From positions 3,286,001 through 3,350,000 of the forward strand of contig NZ_AP022620.1 in assembly GCF_010731855.1 (NCBI RefSeq): a stretch of 64,000 nucleotides of DNA, read 5' to 3'. The position numbers and the translations under genes were made by a program. The DNA comes from Mycolicibacterium anyangense (lineage in GTDB: Bacteria; Actinomycetota; Actinomycetes; Mycobacteriales; Mycobacteriaceae). The notes beneath the pieces were generated by a model. The model had not been told where the DNA came from and made no database searches. It saw only the letters and a program-made list of their open reading frames with translations. Positions 7,661 through 18,954 of the stretch are shown here, one piece after another. The stretch's first letter is position 1, and every line of letters begins with the position of its first letter.

Positions 7661-9331
7661 TCAGCGCCCATCGTGGGTGATCCGGCCGTCCATCATCGTC
7701 AACACCACCGGGACGTCATGGATGTCGTGCGGATCCACCCGGAACAGGTCCGCGCCGAGGATGGTGAGATCAGCGGCCTTGCCTGTGGTCACCGTGCCGG
7801 TGCGATGGTCCAGCCGCAACTGGTAGGCACCGTTGGCGGTGTAGCCGCGCAGTGCGTCGTGCAGCCCGATGCGCTGACGGGCCACCAGTGGCACATCGTC
7901 GGGGTGGCCGGGCCGCTGCCGGGTCAGCAGCGCTTCGATCTGGATCAGCGGCGGCCCTTCGTGGATGTCGACCGCCGGGATATCGCTGCCGTAGGTCACG
8001 ACCGCGCCGGAGCGCACCAGATCGCCGTACGGGAACAACCGCTCCTGCACCCGTTCGGCGCCCAGCATCCTGGTGTAGATGTCGCGGTACTGGCCGTTGT
8101 AGTCGGTTCCCCACAGCGGTGTGCAGTTGGCGATGACGCCCAGTTCGGCATAGCGGTTCAGATCAGCCGGATCGACCATCGAATTGTGCGCGATCACGTG
8201 CCTGCTGTTCTCCCGCCCGCGCCGTCGCCGCACCGACTCGTAGGCGTCCAGGACCACCCGCGCCGAGCCGTCGGCGTCAATGTGGATGTGCATATCGAAG
8301 CCGGCGGCCTGCACCGCCTCGATCTGGGCCTCGATGTGGTCGGCCGGAAACGTCATCGCACCGAGGTCGTCGGCGGAATGCCCGCAGCACGGGGACAGCA
8401 GCAACGCTCCGCCGCTCATGAAGGTGCCGTCGGCCCACATCTTGCAGGTGCTGATCCGGACGTGCTCGGAGCGCAGGTCACGGTTCCAGTGGATCAGATC
8501 GTCGGTGATCGCGGATGGATCGTCGTTGGGGGTTCGGGTCCAGTAGGAGCCGGCCACCCTGACCGGCAAGGTCCCCGCGTGATCCTGGGCGATGAGGTCC
8601 TCGTAGATCCACCGGGCGTCCGCGCTCGCGGCACCGCTGGCCGCCCCTGCCTCGAAGTAGGCGGTCATCCCCCACGACGGCGCCTGCTGTAACGTAAGTT
8701 GTTGCGCGAGGCGGATATTGGGTACCGAGAACAGTCCTTGAGCCACGATGATCGGCATGTACGCGGCGGCCTCGACGGCATGGCCGGTCGGAGTGCCGTC
8801 GGCATCGCGGACGAAGTACTGCGCACCGGGGTCGGGATCGGGTGTCTGCGGCCCGATCCCGACCGCGCGCATGGCCGCGGTGTTGAACCACATGTCGTGG
8901 GCGTCGGCGGAGAACAGGTACATCGGACGGTCGCCGGTGATCTCGTCGAGCCACTCCCGGCGCGGCGAACGGTCCTCGAACGAGTCCGGCATCCAGCCGT
9001 GGCCGCGCAGTGCTGCGCCGCCGGGTTGAGCGGCCACCCAGTCGCGCACCGCAGCCAGGACGGTGTCGCGCCCCACGGCGCCGGAGAGGCTGACACCGAG
9101 CTTGGCCACCGCCATCGACGCCAGATGGTTGTGGGCGTCGATGAAGCCGGGAAGGCACATCCGGCCGTGCAGGTCGATCAGTTCGGTACTGGCGTCGACC
9201 AGTGCGTCAGCACCGTCGCGGGTACCGACATGCACCAGATCCGTCCCGCGCACGACGACGGCCTGCGCCCACGGCTGGACCGGGTCACCCGTCCAGATCG
9301 GTCCGTTGGTCACCAGGTAGGAATCCCCCAT
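7661..9331 (-). CDS. Amidohydrolase, YtcJ-like (Amidohydro_3)
   Basis: The start is set at the ATG at 9331 (MGDSYLVTNGPIWTGD), giving 556 residues; an upstream extension of the frame has no coding character. Metal-binding motifs of the amidohydrolase superfamily are present. GFIDAHNHL comes after the N-terminal beta-sandwich, MHIHIDADGS around residue 350, and a late TYGSDIPAV. The C-terminal KAADLTILGADLF closes the sandwich domain. Length and order match YtcJ-like exo-amidohydrolases that hydrolyse N-acyl or ring C-N bonds at a binuclear metal site. The substrate is unknown. The gene is followed by the DUF2461 gene. Confidence 0.88.
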   Translation of the reverse strand: MGDSYLVTNGPIWTGDPVQPWAQAVVVRGTDLVHVGTRDGADALVDASTELIDLHGRMCLPGFIDAHNHLASMAVAKLGVSLSGAVGRDTVLAAVRDWVAAQPGGAALRGHGWMPDSFEDRSPRREWLDEITGDRPMYLFSADAHDMWFNTAAMRAVGIGPQTPDPDPGAQYFVRDADGTPTGHAVEAAAYMPIIVAQGLFSVPNIRLAQQLTLQQAPSWGMTAYFEAGAASGAASADARWIYEDLIAQDHAGTLPVRVAGSYWTRTPNDDPSAITDDLIHWNRDLRSEHVRISTCKMWADGTFMSGGALLLSPCCGHSADDLGAMTFPADHIEAQIEAVQAAGFDMHIHIDADGSARVVLDAYESVRRRRGRENSRHVIAHNSMVDPADLNRYAELGVIANCTPLWGTDYNGQYRDIYTRMLGAERVQERLFPYGDLVRSGAVVTYGSDIPAVDIHEGPPLIQIEALLTRQRPGHPDDVPLVARQRIGLHDALRGYTANGAYQLRLDHRTGTVTTGKAADLTILGADLFRVDPHDIHDVPVVLTMMDGRITHDGR

Positions 9332-9440
9332 GGGGGCACCGTAGCGGCGCGGGTCTGGTTCTCGCTGGCATAACCGGCCCGGATCGGGGCAATCCAGATG
9401 CTCGTCGGCTCCGAATAAGAGGCGACGAGGGGAGTTGCGC

Positions 9441-10763
9441 GTGTCGGATGAGCAGACCCGGTGCCTGGTGACAGGCGCCACGGGCTACATCGGCGGCCGC
9501 CTGGTGCCGCGCCTGCTGGACAGCGGCTTCGCGGTGCGGGCCTTGGCCCGCACTCCGGAGAAGCTGGCCAACGTCCCGTGGCGTGGCACGGTCGAGGTGG
9601 CTCGCGGCGACCTCAACGACGCAGACTCCTTGGCGGCGGCGTTCGCCGATGTCGACGTCGTCTACTACCTGGTGCACTCGATGGGCTTCGAGAAGGACTT
9701 CGCCGCCGAGGAGCGCCGGGCCGCCCAGAACGTCGTCACCGCGGCCCGCGCCGCAGGGGTGCGCCGCATCGTCTACCTGAGCGGTCTGCATCCCGAAGGT
9801 GCCGATCTGTCAACACATTTGGCGTCCCGCACCACCGTCGGCGAGATTCTCATCGCCTCCGGGATCGAGACGATCGTGCTGCAGGCCGGAGTCGTGGTCG
9901 GCTCGGGTTCGGCCTCCTTCGAGATGATCCGGCACCTCACCGACCGGTTGCCGGTGATGACCACGCCGAAGTGGGTGCACAACAAGATCCAGCCCATCGC
10001 GATCCGCGACGTGTTGCACTATCTGGTCGCCGCCGCGACCGCCCCGGTACCGAAGTCGCGGGCCTGGGACATCGGCGGGCCCGACGTCCTGGAGTACGGC
10101 GACATGATGCAGATCTACGCCGAGGTCGCCGGGCTGGGCCGTCGCCGCATGCTGGTGTTGCCGGTGCTCACCCCGCGGATCGCCGCCCTCTGGGTGGGCC
10201 TGGTGACACCGATCCCGTCCGGGCTGGCCCGGCCGCTGGTGGAGTCGTTGCACTGCGATGCGGTGATGGACAACCACGACATCGACACGATCATCGCGCC
10301 GCCGGCCGGCGGCCTGACACCCTACCGCCGGTCGGTGTCGCTGGCGCTGGCGCGGATCACCCGCGGCGAAGTGGAGACCACGTGGAACACCGGCACCGCC
10401 GCCCAGCTGCCCACCGACCCGGCCTGGGCCGGCGAGGTCGTCTACACCGATACCCGGTCGCGGCACACCAGCGCCAGCCCGGACCGGCTGTGGAAGGCCG
10501 TCGAGAGCAGTGCACCGGATCGGTGGAGTGTCGAGGAACGTGACCCCGGAAAGGTGTTGCGCCTACGGGCCGCCAACACCGCACCCGGCGATCGCTGGCT
10601 GGAGATGAGGGTCAGCCCGGAGGGGGACGGCAGCCGCTACGAACAGCGGGCGATCTTCTATCCACGCGGTCTGTTGGGGCGGCTGTACTGGTATGCGGGC
10701 CGTCCGCTACAGGCGATGGCGCTGGACGCGCGGGTACGACGGGTGACTACCGCGGCGGTCTAG
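9441..10763 (+). CDS. NmrA-like SDR oxidoreductase
   Basis: The GTG at 9441 is preceded at six bases by GAGGGGAG, so it is preferred over the in-frame TTG at 9435, which touches that ribosome site. The 440-residue product opens with a Rossmann motif GATGYIGG and continues as an atypical/extended SDR (VYYLVHSMG, YLSGLHPEG). The C-terminal ~150 residues form a second domain of SRPBCC/DUF2867 type by pattern. Similar proteins are annotated as NAD(P)H-binding epimerase/dehydratase-like; the substrate is unknown. It is convergent with purF, separated by one base. Confidence 0.82.
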   Translation: MSDEQTRCLVTGATGYIGGRLVPRLLDSGFAVRALARTPEKLANVPWRGTVEVARGDLNDADSLAAAFADVDVVYYLVHSMGFEKDFAAEERRAAQNVVTAARAAGVRRIVYLSGLHPEGADLSTHLASRTTVGEILIASGIETIVLQAGVVVGSGSASFEMIRHLTDRLPVMTTPKWVHNKIQPIAIRDVLHYLVAAATAPVPKSRAWDIGGPDVLEYGDMMQIYAEVAGLGRRRMLVLPVLTPRIAALWVGLVTPIPSGLARPLVESLHCDAVMDNHDIDTIIAPPAGGLTPYRRSVSLALARITRGEVETTWNTGTAAQLPTDPAWAGEVVYTDTRSRHTSASPDRLWKAVESSAPDRWSVEERDPGKVLRLRAANTAPGDRWLEMRVSPEGDGSRYEQRAIFYPRGLLGRLYWYAGRPLQAMALDARVRRVTTAAV

Positions 10764-10764
10764 T

Positions 10765-12315
10765 TCAGGGCCGGCGCAGCGCTGAGACGTTGTCGTTGTC
10801 GGTCTGCAGCGGCTGACGCAGGCTGTCCGATTCCGTCAGCGGGATGCCGGTACGCGCGGCGGTCGCCAGCATGTGCTCGACGACGTTCTTGCCCAGCTGG
10901 GTCTCCCCGGGCAGCTCGATCGGGTAGGTGCCGTCGAAGCAGGCACAGCACAGCCGGGTGGCCGGCTGCTCGGTCGCCGCGATCATGCCCTGCTGCGAGA
11001 TGTAGGCGAGGCTGTCGGCGCCGATCGCGTGGCGCACCGCCTCCAGCATCTCGCCCTCGTTGTCCACCGCGTTGGCGATCAGCTCTGCGGGGGTGGCGAA
11101 GTCGATGCCGTAGAAGCACGGCCATTTCACCGGCGGCGAGGCGATCCGCACGTGGACCTCGACGGCGCCGGCCTCGCGCAGCATCCTGATCAGGGCGCGC
11201 TGGGTGTTGCCGCGCACGATCGAATCGTCGACGACGATCAGCCGCTTACCGCGGATGACTTCCTTGAGCGGGTTGAGCTTGAGCCGGATACCGAGTTGGC
11301 GGATGGTCTGCGAGGGCTGGATGAACGTGCGCCCGACATAGGCGTTCTTCATCAGGCCCTGCCCGAACGGGATTCCGGACTCCTGGGCGTAGCCCACCGC
11401 GGCCGGGGTTCCCGACTCCGGAACACCGATCACCAGGTCCGCCTCGACCGGCTTCTCGCGGGCCAGCCGCCGGCCGATGTCGACGCGGGCAGCGTGCACC
11501 GACCGCCCCGCGAGGGTGCTGTCGGGGCGGGCGAGGTAGACGTACTCGAAGACGCAGCCCTTGGGCGTCGGGTTGGCGAACCGGCTGGAGCGAACCCCGT
11601 CGGCGTCGATCGCCAGCAGTTCGCCGGGTTCGATGTCGCGCACGAAGGAGGCGCCGACGATATCGAGGGCGGCGGTCTCGGAGGCGACGACCCAGCCCCG
11701 GTCGAGCCGGCCCAGCGACAGCGGACGCACCCCGAACGGATCCCGCGCCGCGTACAGCGTGTTCTCGTCCATGAAGGTCAGGCAGAACGCGCCGCGGACG
11801 GTCGGCAGCAGTTCGAGGGCGGCCTGCTCGATGCTCGAGTCCGCCGCGCCGTGTGCCAGCAGCGCTCCGAGGATGTCGGAGTCGGTGGTCGCTGCACCCG
11901 GCATGTTGGGGTTGATCAGGCCGGCATCCCGCGCGCGCCGGGCCAGCTCAGCGGTGTTGACCAGATTGCCGTTGTGCCCCAAGGCAACTCCGGTGCCGGC
12001 CGCGGTGTTACGGAAGACCGGCTGGGCGTTCTCCCAGGTGGTCGAGCCGGTGGTGGAGTAACGGCAGTGCCCGATGGCGACGTGGCCGTGCATGGCGGCC
12101 AGCGTCTGCTCGTCGAACACCTGACTGACCAGGCCGAGGTCCTTGAAGACCAGTACCTGGGATCCGTCGGCGACGGCGATACCCGCCGCCTCCTGGCCCC
12201 TGTGTTGTAGCGCATAGAGGCCGTAATACGTGAGTTTGGCAACATCTTCGCCCGGAGCCCAGACTCCAAAGACGCCGCACTCTTCGCGAGGCTCGTTTTC
12301 CAGTTGGCCGGTCAC
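10765..12315 (-). CDS. purF: Amidophosphoribosyltransferase
   Basis: This 516-residue protein catalyses the first committed step of purine synthesis (PRPP + glutamine to phosphoribosylamine). The N-terminal nucleophile Cys-13 of the glutamine amidotransferase domain follows a short propeptide (REECGVFGVW). HRGQEAAG, GHCRYSTTG and ALGHNGNLVN are typical of this domain. The PRPP site VVDDSIVRGNT lies in the C-terminal phosphoribosyltransferase domain. The C-terminal cysteines (LCCACFDG) fit the Fe-S type of PurF. The GTG at 12315 is used as start; a longer N-terminus, as in some relatives, is not excluded. Confidence 0.96.
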   Translation of the reverse strand: MTGQLENEPREECGVFGVWAPGEDVAKLTYYGLYALQHRGQEAAGIAVADGSQVLVFKDLGLVSQVFDEQTLAAMHGHVAIGHCRYSTTGSTTWENAQPVFRNTAAGTGVALGHNGNLVNTAELARRARDAGLINPNMPGAATTDSDILGALLAHGAADSSIEQAALELLPTVRGAFCLTFMDENTLYAARDPFGVRPLSLGRLDRGWVVASETAALDIVGASFVRDIEPGELLAIDADGVRSSRFANPTPKGCVFEYVYLARPDSTLAGRSVHAARVDIGRRLAREKPVEADLVIGVPESGTPAAVGYAQESGIPFGQGLMKNAYVGRTFIQPSQTIRQLGIRLKLNPLKEVIRGKRLIVVDDSIVRGNTQRALIRMLREAGAVEVHVRIASPPVKWPCFYGIDFATPAELIANAVDNEGEMLEAVRHAIGADSLAYISQQGMIAATEQPATRLCCACFDGTYPIELPGETQLGKNVVEHMLATAARTGIPLTESDSLRQPLQTDNDNVSALRRP

Positions 12316-12411
12316 GATATGGGCTGCTCCCTGGCGGAGGTCGTTGACGTAAGTCAGTCTACGGTGATCGGAGCAAAACGCGGAATTGAACGCCGAGTGT
12401 CTGCCCCGCGA

Positions 12412-12801
12412 TCAGTCGAGTTTCACCAACGGCAGGAAAGCGCCGACTTCCGTGGCGCGGGAACCGGACAGTCGCACCGTCCCATCGGTCGCCGCGTCGG
12501 GCAGCCCGAGCAGTCCGGTGACCAGCCGCAGCCAGCTTCGCGGGTCGGTCTCCACGACGTTGGGCGGGGTACCGCGGGTGTGCCGCGGACCCTCGATGCA
12601 CTGCACCGCCGCGAACGGCGGGATGCGGACCTCGACGCTCGCGCCGGGCGCCACCGCCGCCAGGGTGCGGGCGGTCAGCCGGACCGCCGCCGCGATCGCG
12701 GCCCGCTCCGGCGTCTCGGCGTCCTGGTCGCGCAGCCAGGCGGCCACCGCCTGGACCGCGCCGCGGGTCGCTTCGGGGTCGGCGGTGCGGCGCGGGGTCA
12801 T
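12412..12801 (-). CDS. Sterol-carrier (SCP) family protein
   Basis: This 129-residue soluble protein equals the Rv0807-like sterol-carrier family (bacterial SCP) by recalled size, position and sequence. An N-terminal helical segment is followed by SVEVRIPPFAAVQCIEGPRHTRGTPPNVVE and DPRSWLRLVTG, the pattern of a small alpha/beta lipid-binding fold. Its start overlaps the stop of the CPBP protease gene (ATGA), so it is the last gene of the purL operon. The ligand is unknown. A 96-bp gap separates it from purF. Confidence 0.78.
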   Translation of the reverse strand: MTPRRTADPEATRGAVQAVAAWLRDQDAETPERAAIAAAVRLTARTLAAVAPGASVEVRIPPFAAVQCIEGPRHTRGTPPNVVETDPRSWLRLVTGLLGLPDAATDGTVRLSGSRATEVGAFLPLVKLD

Positions 12802-13379
12802 GTGCTCGAGTATCCCAAGCCTGAGGATTCCAACTGCCGGTGTCGGCCTCGCCGGGTCAGCAGGGCCGCCACGGCGCCCGCCTCGTTGATCGCCAGATGC
12901 GCCAGCATCGGGGCGAGCACACTGCCGGATCGCCGCCCCAGCCAGCCGAAGCCCAGGCCCGCCGCGCCGGTGACGACCACGGTGCCGAGTACCGGGTCAC
13001 CCGCTGTGCGCGCATCGGGGATGTGCCAGAGCCCGAACGCCGCGGCCTGCAGCAGCCAACCGCCTGTCGGCCCGAAGGCTCGCGACGCCACGGCGGTCAC
13101 GGCGCCGCGGAACAGGGTCTCCTCGAACCACACTGTGCCCACCGGGATGTCGAGTGCCAGCCAGCGTGCGGGAGCATCGGGAACGTCCCGTTCGCGCATG
13201 GCCACGCGCACCGCGGGCAGCGCGGTGCCGGCGGCCACCCCCGCCGACACCAGCCCCGCCGCCGCCGCTCCGTATCGCAGGCCCGCCCACAACGGCGGCG
13301 GTCGCAGTCCCAGCGGAGCACGAACCGTCGCCGCCAGCGCCGTCGCTGCCGCGGCGCGCAGCACCGGACGCCAGTTCAT
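12798..13379 (-). CDS. CPBP-family intramembrane metalloprotease
   Basis: This 193-residue membrane protein is taken from the ATG at 13379, which overlaps the stop of the upstream hydrolase (ATGA). It shows the CPBP/Abi motifs: EETLFRG (motif 1, EExxxR), FGLWHIPD (motif 2, FxxxH) and HLAINE (motif 3). These residues form the glutamate/histidine zinc site of type II CAAX-protease-like enzymes. Hydrophobic helices flank them. It corresponds in position to Rv0804. Its substrate is unknown; both neighbours in the operon are of unclear function. Confidence 0.85.
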   Translation of the reverse strand: MNWRPVLRAAAATALAATVRAPLGLRPPPLWAGLRYGAAAAGLVSAGVAAGTALPAVRVAMRERDVPDAPARWLALDIPVGTVWFEETLFRGAVTAVASRAFGPTGGWLLQAAAFGLWHIPDARTAGDPVLGTVVVTGAAGLGFGWLGRRSGSVLAPMLAHLAINEAGAVAALLTRRGRHRQLESSGLGYSST

Positions 13380-15168
13380 TGAAATTCCGGGCCGCCTGCC
13401 GCCATGGCCTTCTCCAGCCACCGGCGGATCCGCTCGGTGTCCTGGGCCGTCCACCCCGCGGGGGCGGCGACGGCGGCCCAGCCGTCGAGCTGGGCGTCAC
13501 CGTAGTTGTGTCCGTGCCCGATCGGGGAGGCCTGCGAACTCGTCACGTTGCCGGCCATATCGGCGCTGACCTGCCAGAAGGTGATGATCGGATACCAGCG
13601 CATGCCCGCACTGCGGTCGAATCCTGGTGGCTCCCTGAGCCAATCGGGTTTGGCGAACAACAGGTCCGGTGTCCACCAGACCACCGGGTCCGACGGGTGC
13701 TGCAGGTAGAGCACGCGGGTGCCCTTCCATGGCGGGTCGGCGGCCACCTGCTGGATCTCGGCGGCCCCGGCGGCTTGGGCGAACCGAACGGTGCGGCCGT
13801 TGTCGTAGCGCGGCTGCACCTCGGGGGTCCCCGGGTCACGGCGGACGGTCAGTGCCTTCCACAGCGCGCTGGCATTGGGCGGCCCGATCCACAACACCGC
13901 GGAAAAGTCCATGTCGACGACGTCGGGAAGGTAGCCGAACGCCCCCTGCCCCGCCATCGAACCGAGACTTTCGCCGTACAGCACCAAGCGGGGCCGGCTG
14001 GCTGCCGGCCATTGCAGCCAACGTTGGTGGATGGCGTCGACCATGGCCCGGCCGGCCGCCACTGACTTCTGCTGGTCGGCGAGGAACGAGATCCAGCTGG
14101 GCAGGTAGGAGTACTGCATGGCGACCAGTGCGGTGTCGCCGTTGTACATCGCCTCGATGGCGCGCGCGGCCACCGGATCGACCCAGCCGGTACCGGTGGT
14201 CGGGATGATCACCAGCAGCTTGCGCTCGAAGGCCTTGGTGCGCTGCAGTTCGGACAGCAGGACCGCGACGCGCCCGTCGTCGGTGTCCGCGGACTGCAGT
14301 CCCGCGTAGATCCGGATGGGCTGCTTGGCCGGCCTGCCGTTCAGCTCGGTCAGTTCGGCGGCGGTGGGCCCGCTGCCGACGAAGTTACGTCCCTGGAACC
14401 CCAGGGTGTCCCATTTCACGAAAGATGCTGGGCTACCGGATCTTTCGGGGTTGACGGGCTGCTCGACACCGGGGCGGGTGGTGGCGTTCTGCGGCTGGAA
14501 CACCGCACGGGCCCCACCGATGAACCCGCGCACCAGAACACCGTTGACCAGCGTGATGACCAGCACGACCACGATCGCGGTACCGATGAACATCGCCACC
14601 TCGTCGTTGATGTCCCAACGCCGGATCATGACCCGCGCGAGCAGCAGGATCGCATCCTTGACCACCCGCGCCGCGGCCACCAGCAGGCCGCCGGTCAGTG
14701 CGGCGACCACCGCGATGCGCAGATACCCCAGCGTCGCGGGGCCGTCGATTCCCATCACCGCGGCGATCTGGCGCTGCCAGGCCGCTGCGGGCACGACCAT
14801 CCCGAGACTGGCCGCGATCGCGCCGACGACGGTGACACCCTTGAGGACATGGATCACCCGGGGGCTCGGCGGCCACCAGTCCCGGTGGGACAGGAACAAC
14901 CGTCGAAAGACCTTGCCCAGCAACACCCCGAGGCCGTAACCGATCGCAGCGTTGATGCCACCGATGACGCCACCGGTAGCCCAGTCGCGCGGCAGCAGTG
15001 ACGGGGTCAGCGACAGACAGAAGAACAGTGCCGCGAAGGCAATGCCGACGAAGTCGAGGCGGAGCAGGCTCCAGGCCCACGCCAGGAAGGACTCCCGGCG
15101 GCGACGCTGCGATGCCGACGCGACCGATGAGGCCCCGGCCTCACTCGTGACGTCGCCGACCGCACCGG

Positions 15169-15172
<4 letters not shown>
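13376..15172 (-). CDS. Large membrane alpha/beta-hydrolase (Abhydrolase_9 type)
   Basis: This 598-residue protein starts at the ATG overlapping the purL stop (ATGA). Residues about 30-225 contain several transmembrane helices ([15 protein letters not shown] is a typical family phrase). The remainder is an exported or membrane-facing hydrolase domain with the nucleophile elbow GESLGS and late acid/histidine candidates ([14 protein letters not shown]). It is a known actinobacterial family of alpha/beta-hydrolase membrane proteins whose substrate is not established. An esterase or lipase role is only suggested by the fold. Confidence 0.82.
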
Positions 15173-17466
<2,294 letters not shown>

Positions 17467-17485
17467 GAGAACAGTCTAGTGAGGG

Positions 17486-17665
17486 TTATTCGGTGGCGGC
17501 GGTCACGCAGAACACGTTGCCCTCCGGGTCGGCCAGCACCACCCAGCTGAAGGCCTCCCCGAACGAGTGCCGGCCCGTCTCGGTGGCGCCGTGAGCGACC
17601 AGCCGCGCCACCTCGGCCTCGACGTCAGGCCGCGCCGGTGACAGGACCGCCGGAGCGCGGTTCAT
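17486..17665 (-). pseudogene. 5'-truncated VOC/glyoxalase-like gene
   Basis: A 59-codon frame (MNRAPAVLSPARPD...) overlaps the antiporter stop (ATGA) and ends in TAA at 17486-17488. It matches only the C-terminal half of small VOC/glyoxalase-like proteins (DVEAEVARLVAHGATE, WVVLADPEGNVFCV). The usual N-terminal beta-alpha-beta module is missing. In M. tuberculosis an intact ~115-residue VOC gene (Rv0801, from memory) sits here beside purL. I infer that the 5' half was lost when the antiporter gene arrived. Translation through coupling is still possible, so it may make a half-domain protein. Confidence 0.7.
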
Positions 17666-18876
17666 GAACCCGCGGTGACCTCGCGACCTGCCGAAGCGCG
17701 GGCCACCAGCACCGGCCCCACCAGACCGTGGATCAGCACACTGCCGAGCACCACGATGATCATGACGGTCAGCAACGTGTCAGCAGGGGCATCCGGCAAG
17801 ACGGTGTAGGCCAACAGGCCTAGGGTGATGCTCGCCGTTCCGCGGGGACCGAGCCCCGCGATCAGGGACCGCTCCGGCCACGACAGCTCGGATTTCAGCA
17901 GGACCAGCGTGACCGGCACTCCCCGCACGACGATCAGCACGAGGATGCCGAAGATGACCTGGCTCAGCGCCGCACCGTCCTGGAGGACGTACCAGGCGAC
18001 CGCGCCGAAGACGAACCACACCACGCTCGCGAGCAGGAAGGTGATGTCGTCGATGAACTCCTGTTCCCTGCTGTCGTCGACGTAGTTCCGCACGCCGTTG
18101 AAGGCGATACCGCACACGAAGGCCGCGACGAACCCGTTGCCGTGCAGACCGACGTTGACGGCGTAGGTGAGCACCGGTGCCCCGACCACCAGGTAGCGCC
18201 GCGACGCCTCGCTCATGAACCCGCGCCGGTCGGCGGCGTTGGCCACCCAGGCCAGTCCCGCACCGATGGCCAGGCCCAGTCCGATCGCGAGCCCGAGATG
18301 GGGCAGCCCCTCCCGCAACGCCGTCGCGACGCTCTCGGCCTTGGAGTGCTCACCGTCGGAGATCGCCAGCGCGAACAGGAACACCGGGGCGATCACGCCG
18401 TCGGAATAGCCTTCCTCGACATTGAACAGCTGGCGCACCCGCACCGAGATCCGATCGTCGTGCAGGAAGGACACCACCGGTGCGAAGTCGATCGGCACCA
18501 CCACGCACGCCACCACCAGCAGCATGGGCCAGGACAGCCCCGGCAACAACCACAGTCCGAGAACCACCGCCAGGGCCAGGCTGATCGGCAGTGCCAGGAA
18601 CAGCAATCGCATAGCGAGCTTGGTGTGGCCACCGAAGAGTCCGCCGCGGATATTGGCGGCGTGCTCGAAAAGCACTATGGCCAAGATGGTTTCAGCGATC
18701 GGTTCGATGACGTGTGCCGCGATCCCGGCGGCCAGCGCATCCTTGGTGAGAAATCCCACCAGCGCACCGGCGAACACGAGTGTCATCACCGGCGTGATGC
18801 GCAGCCGCTCCAACCGGCGAGCCACCAGCGACCAGACGATGATGATTGCGGCTAATCCGGCGACCGACCACATCAC
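17662..18876 (-). CDS. Cation:proton antiporter (CPA1-like)
   Basis: This 404-residue polytopic membrane protein has about 12 predicted hydrophobic segments. It is alignable to NhaP/NHE-type Na+/H+ exchangers: a helix-4 region with VVPIDFAPVVSF, a helix-5 region with NVEEGYSDGVIAP, and late RGTASITLGLLAY. The usual Asn-Asp pair of CPA1 appears as Ser-Asp here, with the acidic residue kept. It probably exchanges Na+ or K+ for protons across the inner membrane. It occupies the place where Rv0801/Rv0802c-like genes stand in M. tuberculosis, so it looks like an insertion or replacement. An MM start at 18876 is used. Confidence 0.82.
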   Translation of the reverse strand: MMWSVAGLAAIIIVWSLVARRLERLRITPVMTLVFAGALVGFLTKDALAAGIAAHVIEPIAETILAIVLFEHAANIRGGLFGGHTKLAMRLLFLALPISLALAVVLGLWLLPGLSWPMLLVVACVVVPIDFAPVVSFLHDDRISVRVRQLFNVEEGYSDGVIAPVFLFALAISDGEHSKAESVATALREGLPHLGLAIGLGLAIGAGLAWVANAADRRGFMSEASRRYLVVGAPVLTYAVNVGLHGNGFVAAFVCGIAFNGVRNYVDDSREQEFIDDITFLLASVVWFVFGAVAWYVLQDGAALSQVIFGILVLIVVRGVPVTLVLLKSELSWPERSLIAGLGPRGTASITLGLLAYTVLPDAPADTLLTVMIIVVLGSVLIHGLVGPVLVARASAGREVTAGS

Positions 18877-18954
18877 TGGGCGATTATCCCCTGTGCGGCA
18901 TCGCGAGGCCAGGTGAAGCGCGCCGGGATCGGGCCGGCGCGCCCACCGCCCGGG

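Noticed and set aside
12304..13569. 421-codon plus-strand frame
   Set aside because: It is antisense to the sterol-carrier and CPBP genes, whose motifs are clear; it is a GC-rich shadow.
18877..18954. Gene or operator in the antiporter/aminopeptidase gap
   Set aside because: Only 78 GC-rich bases with no consistent frame or clear symmetric element.
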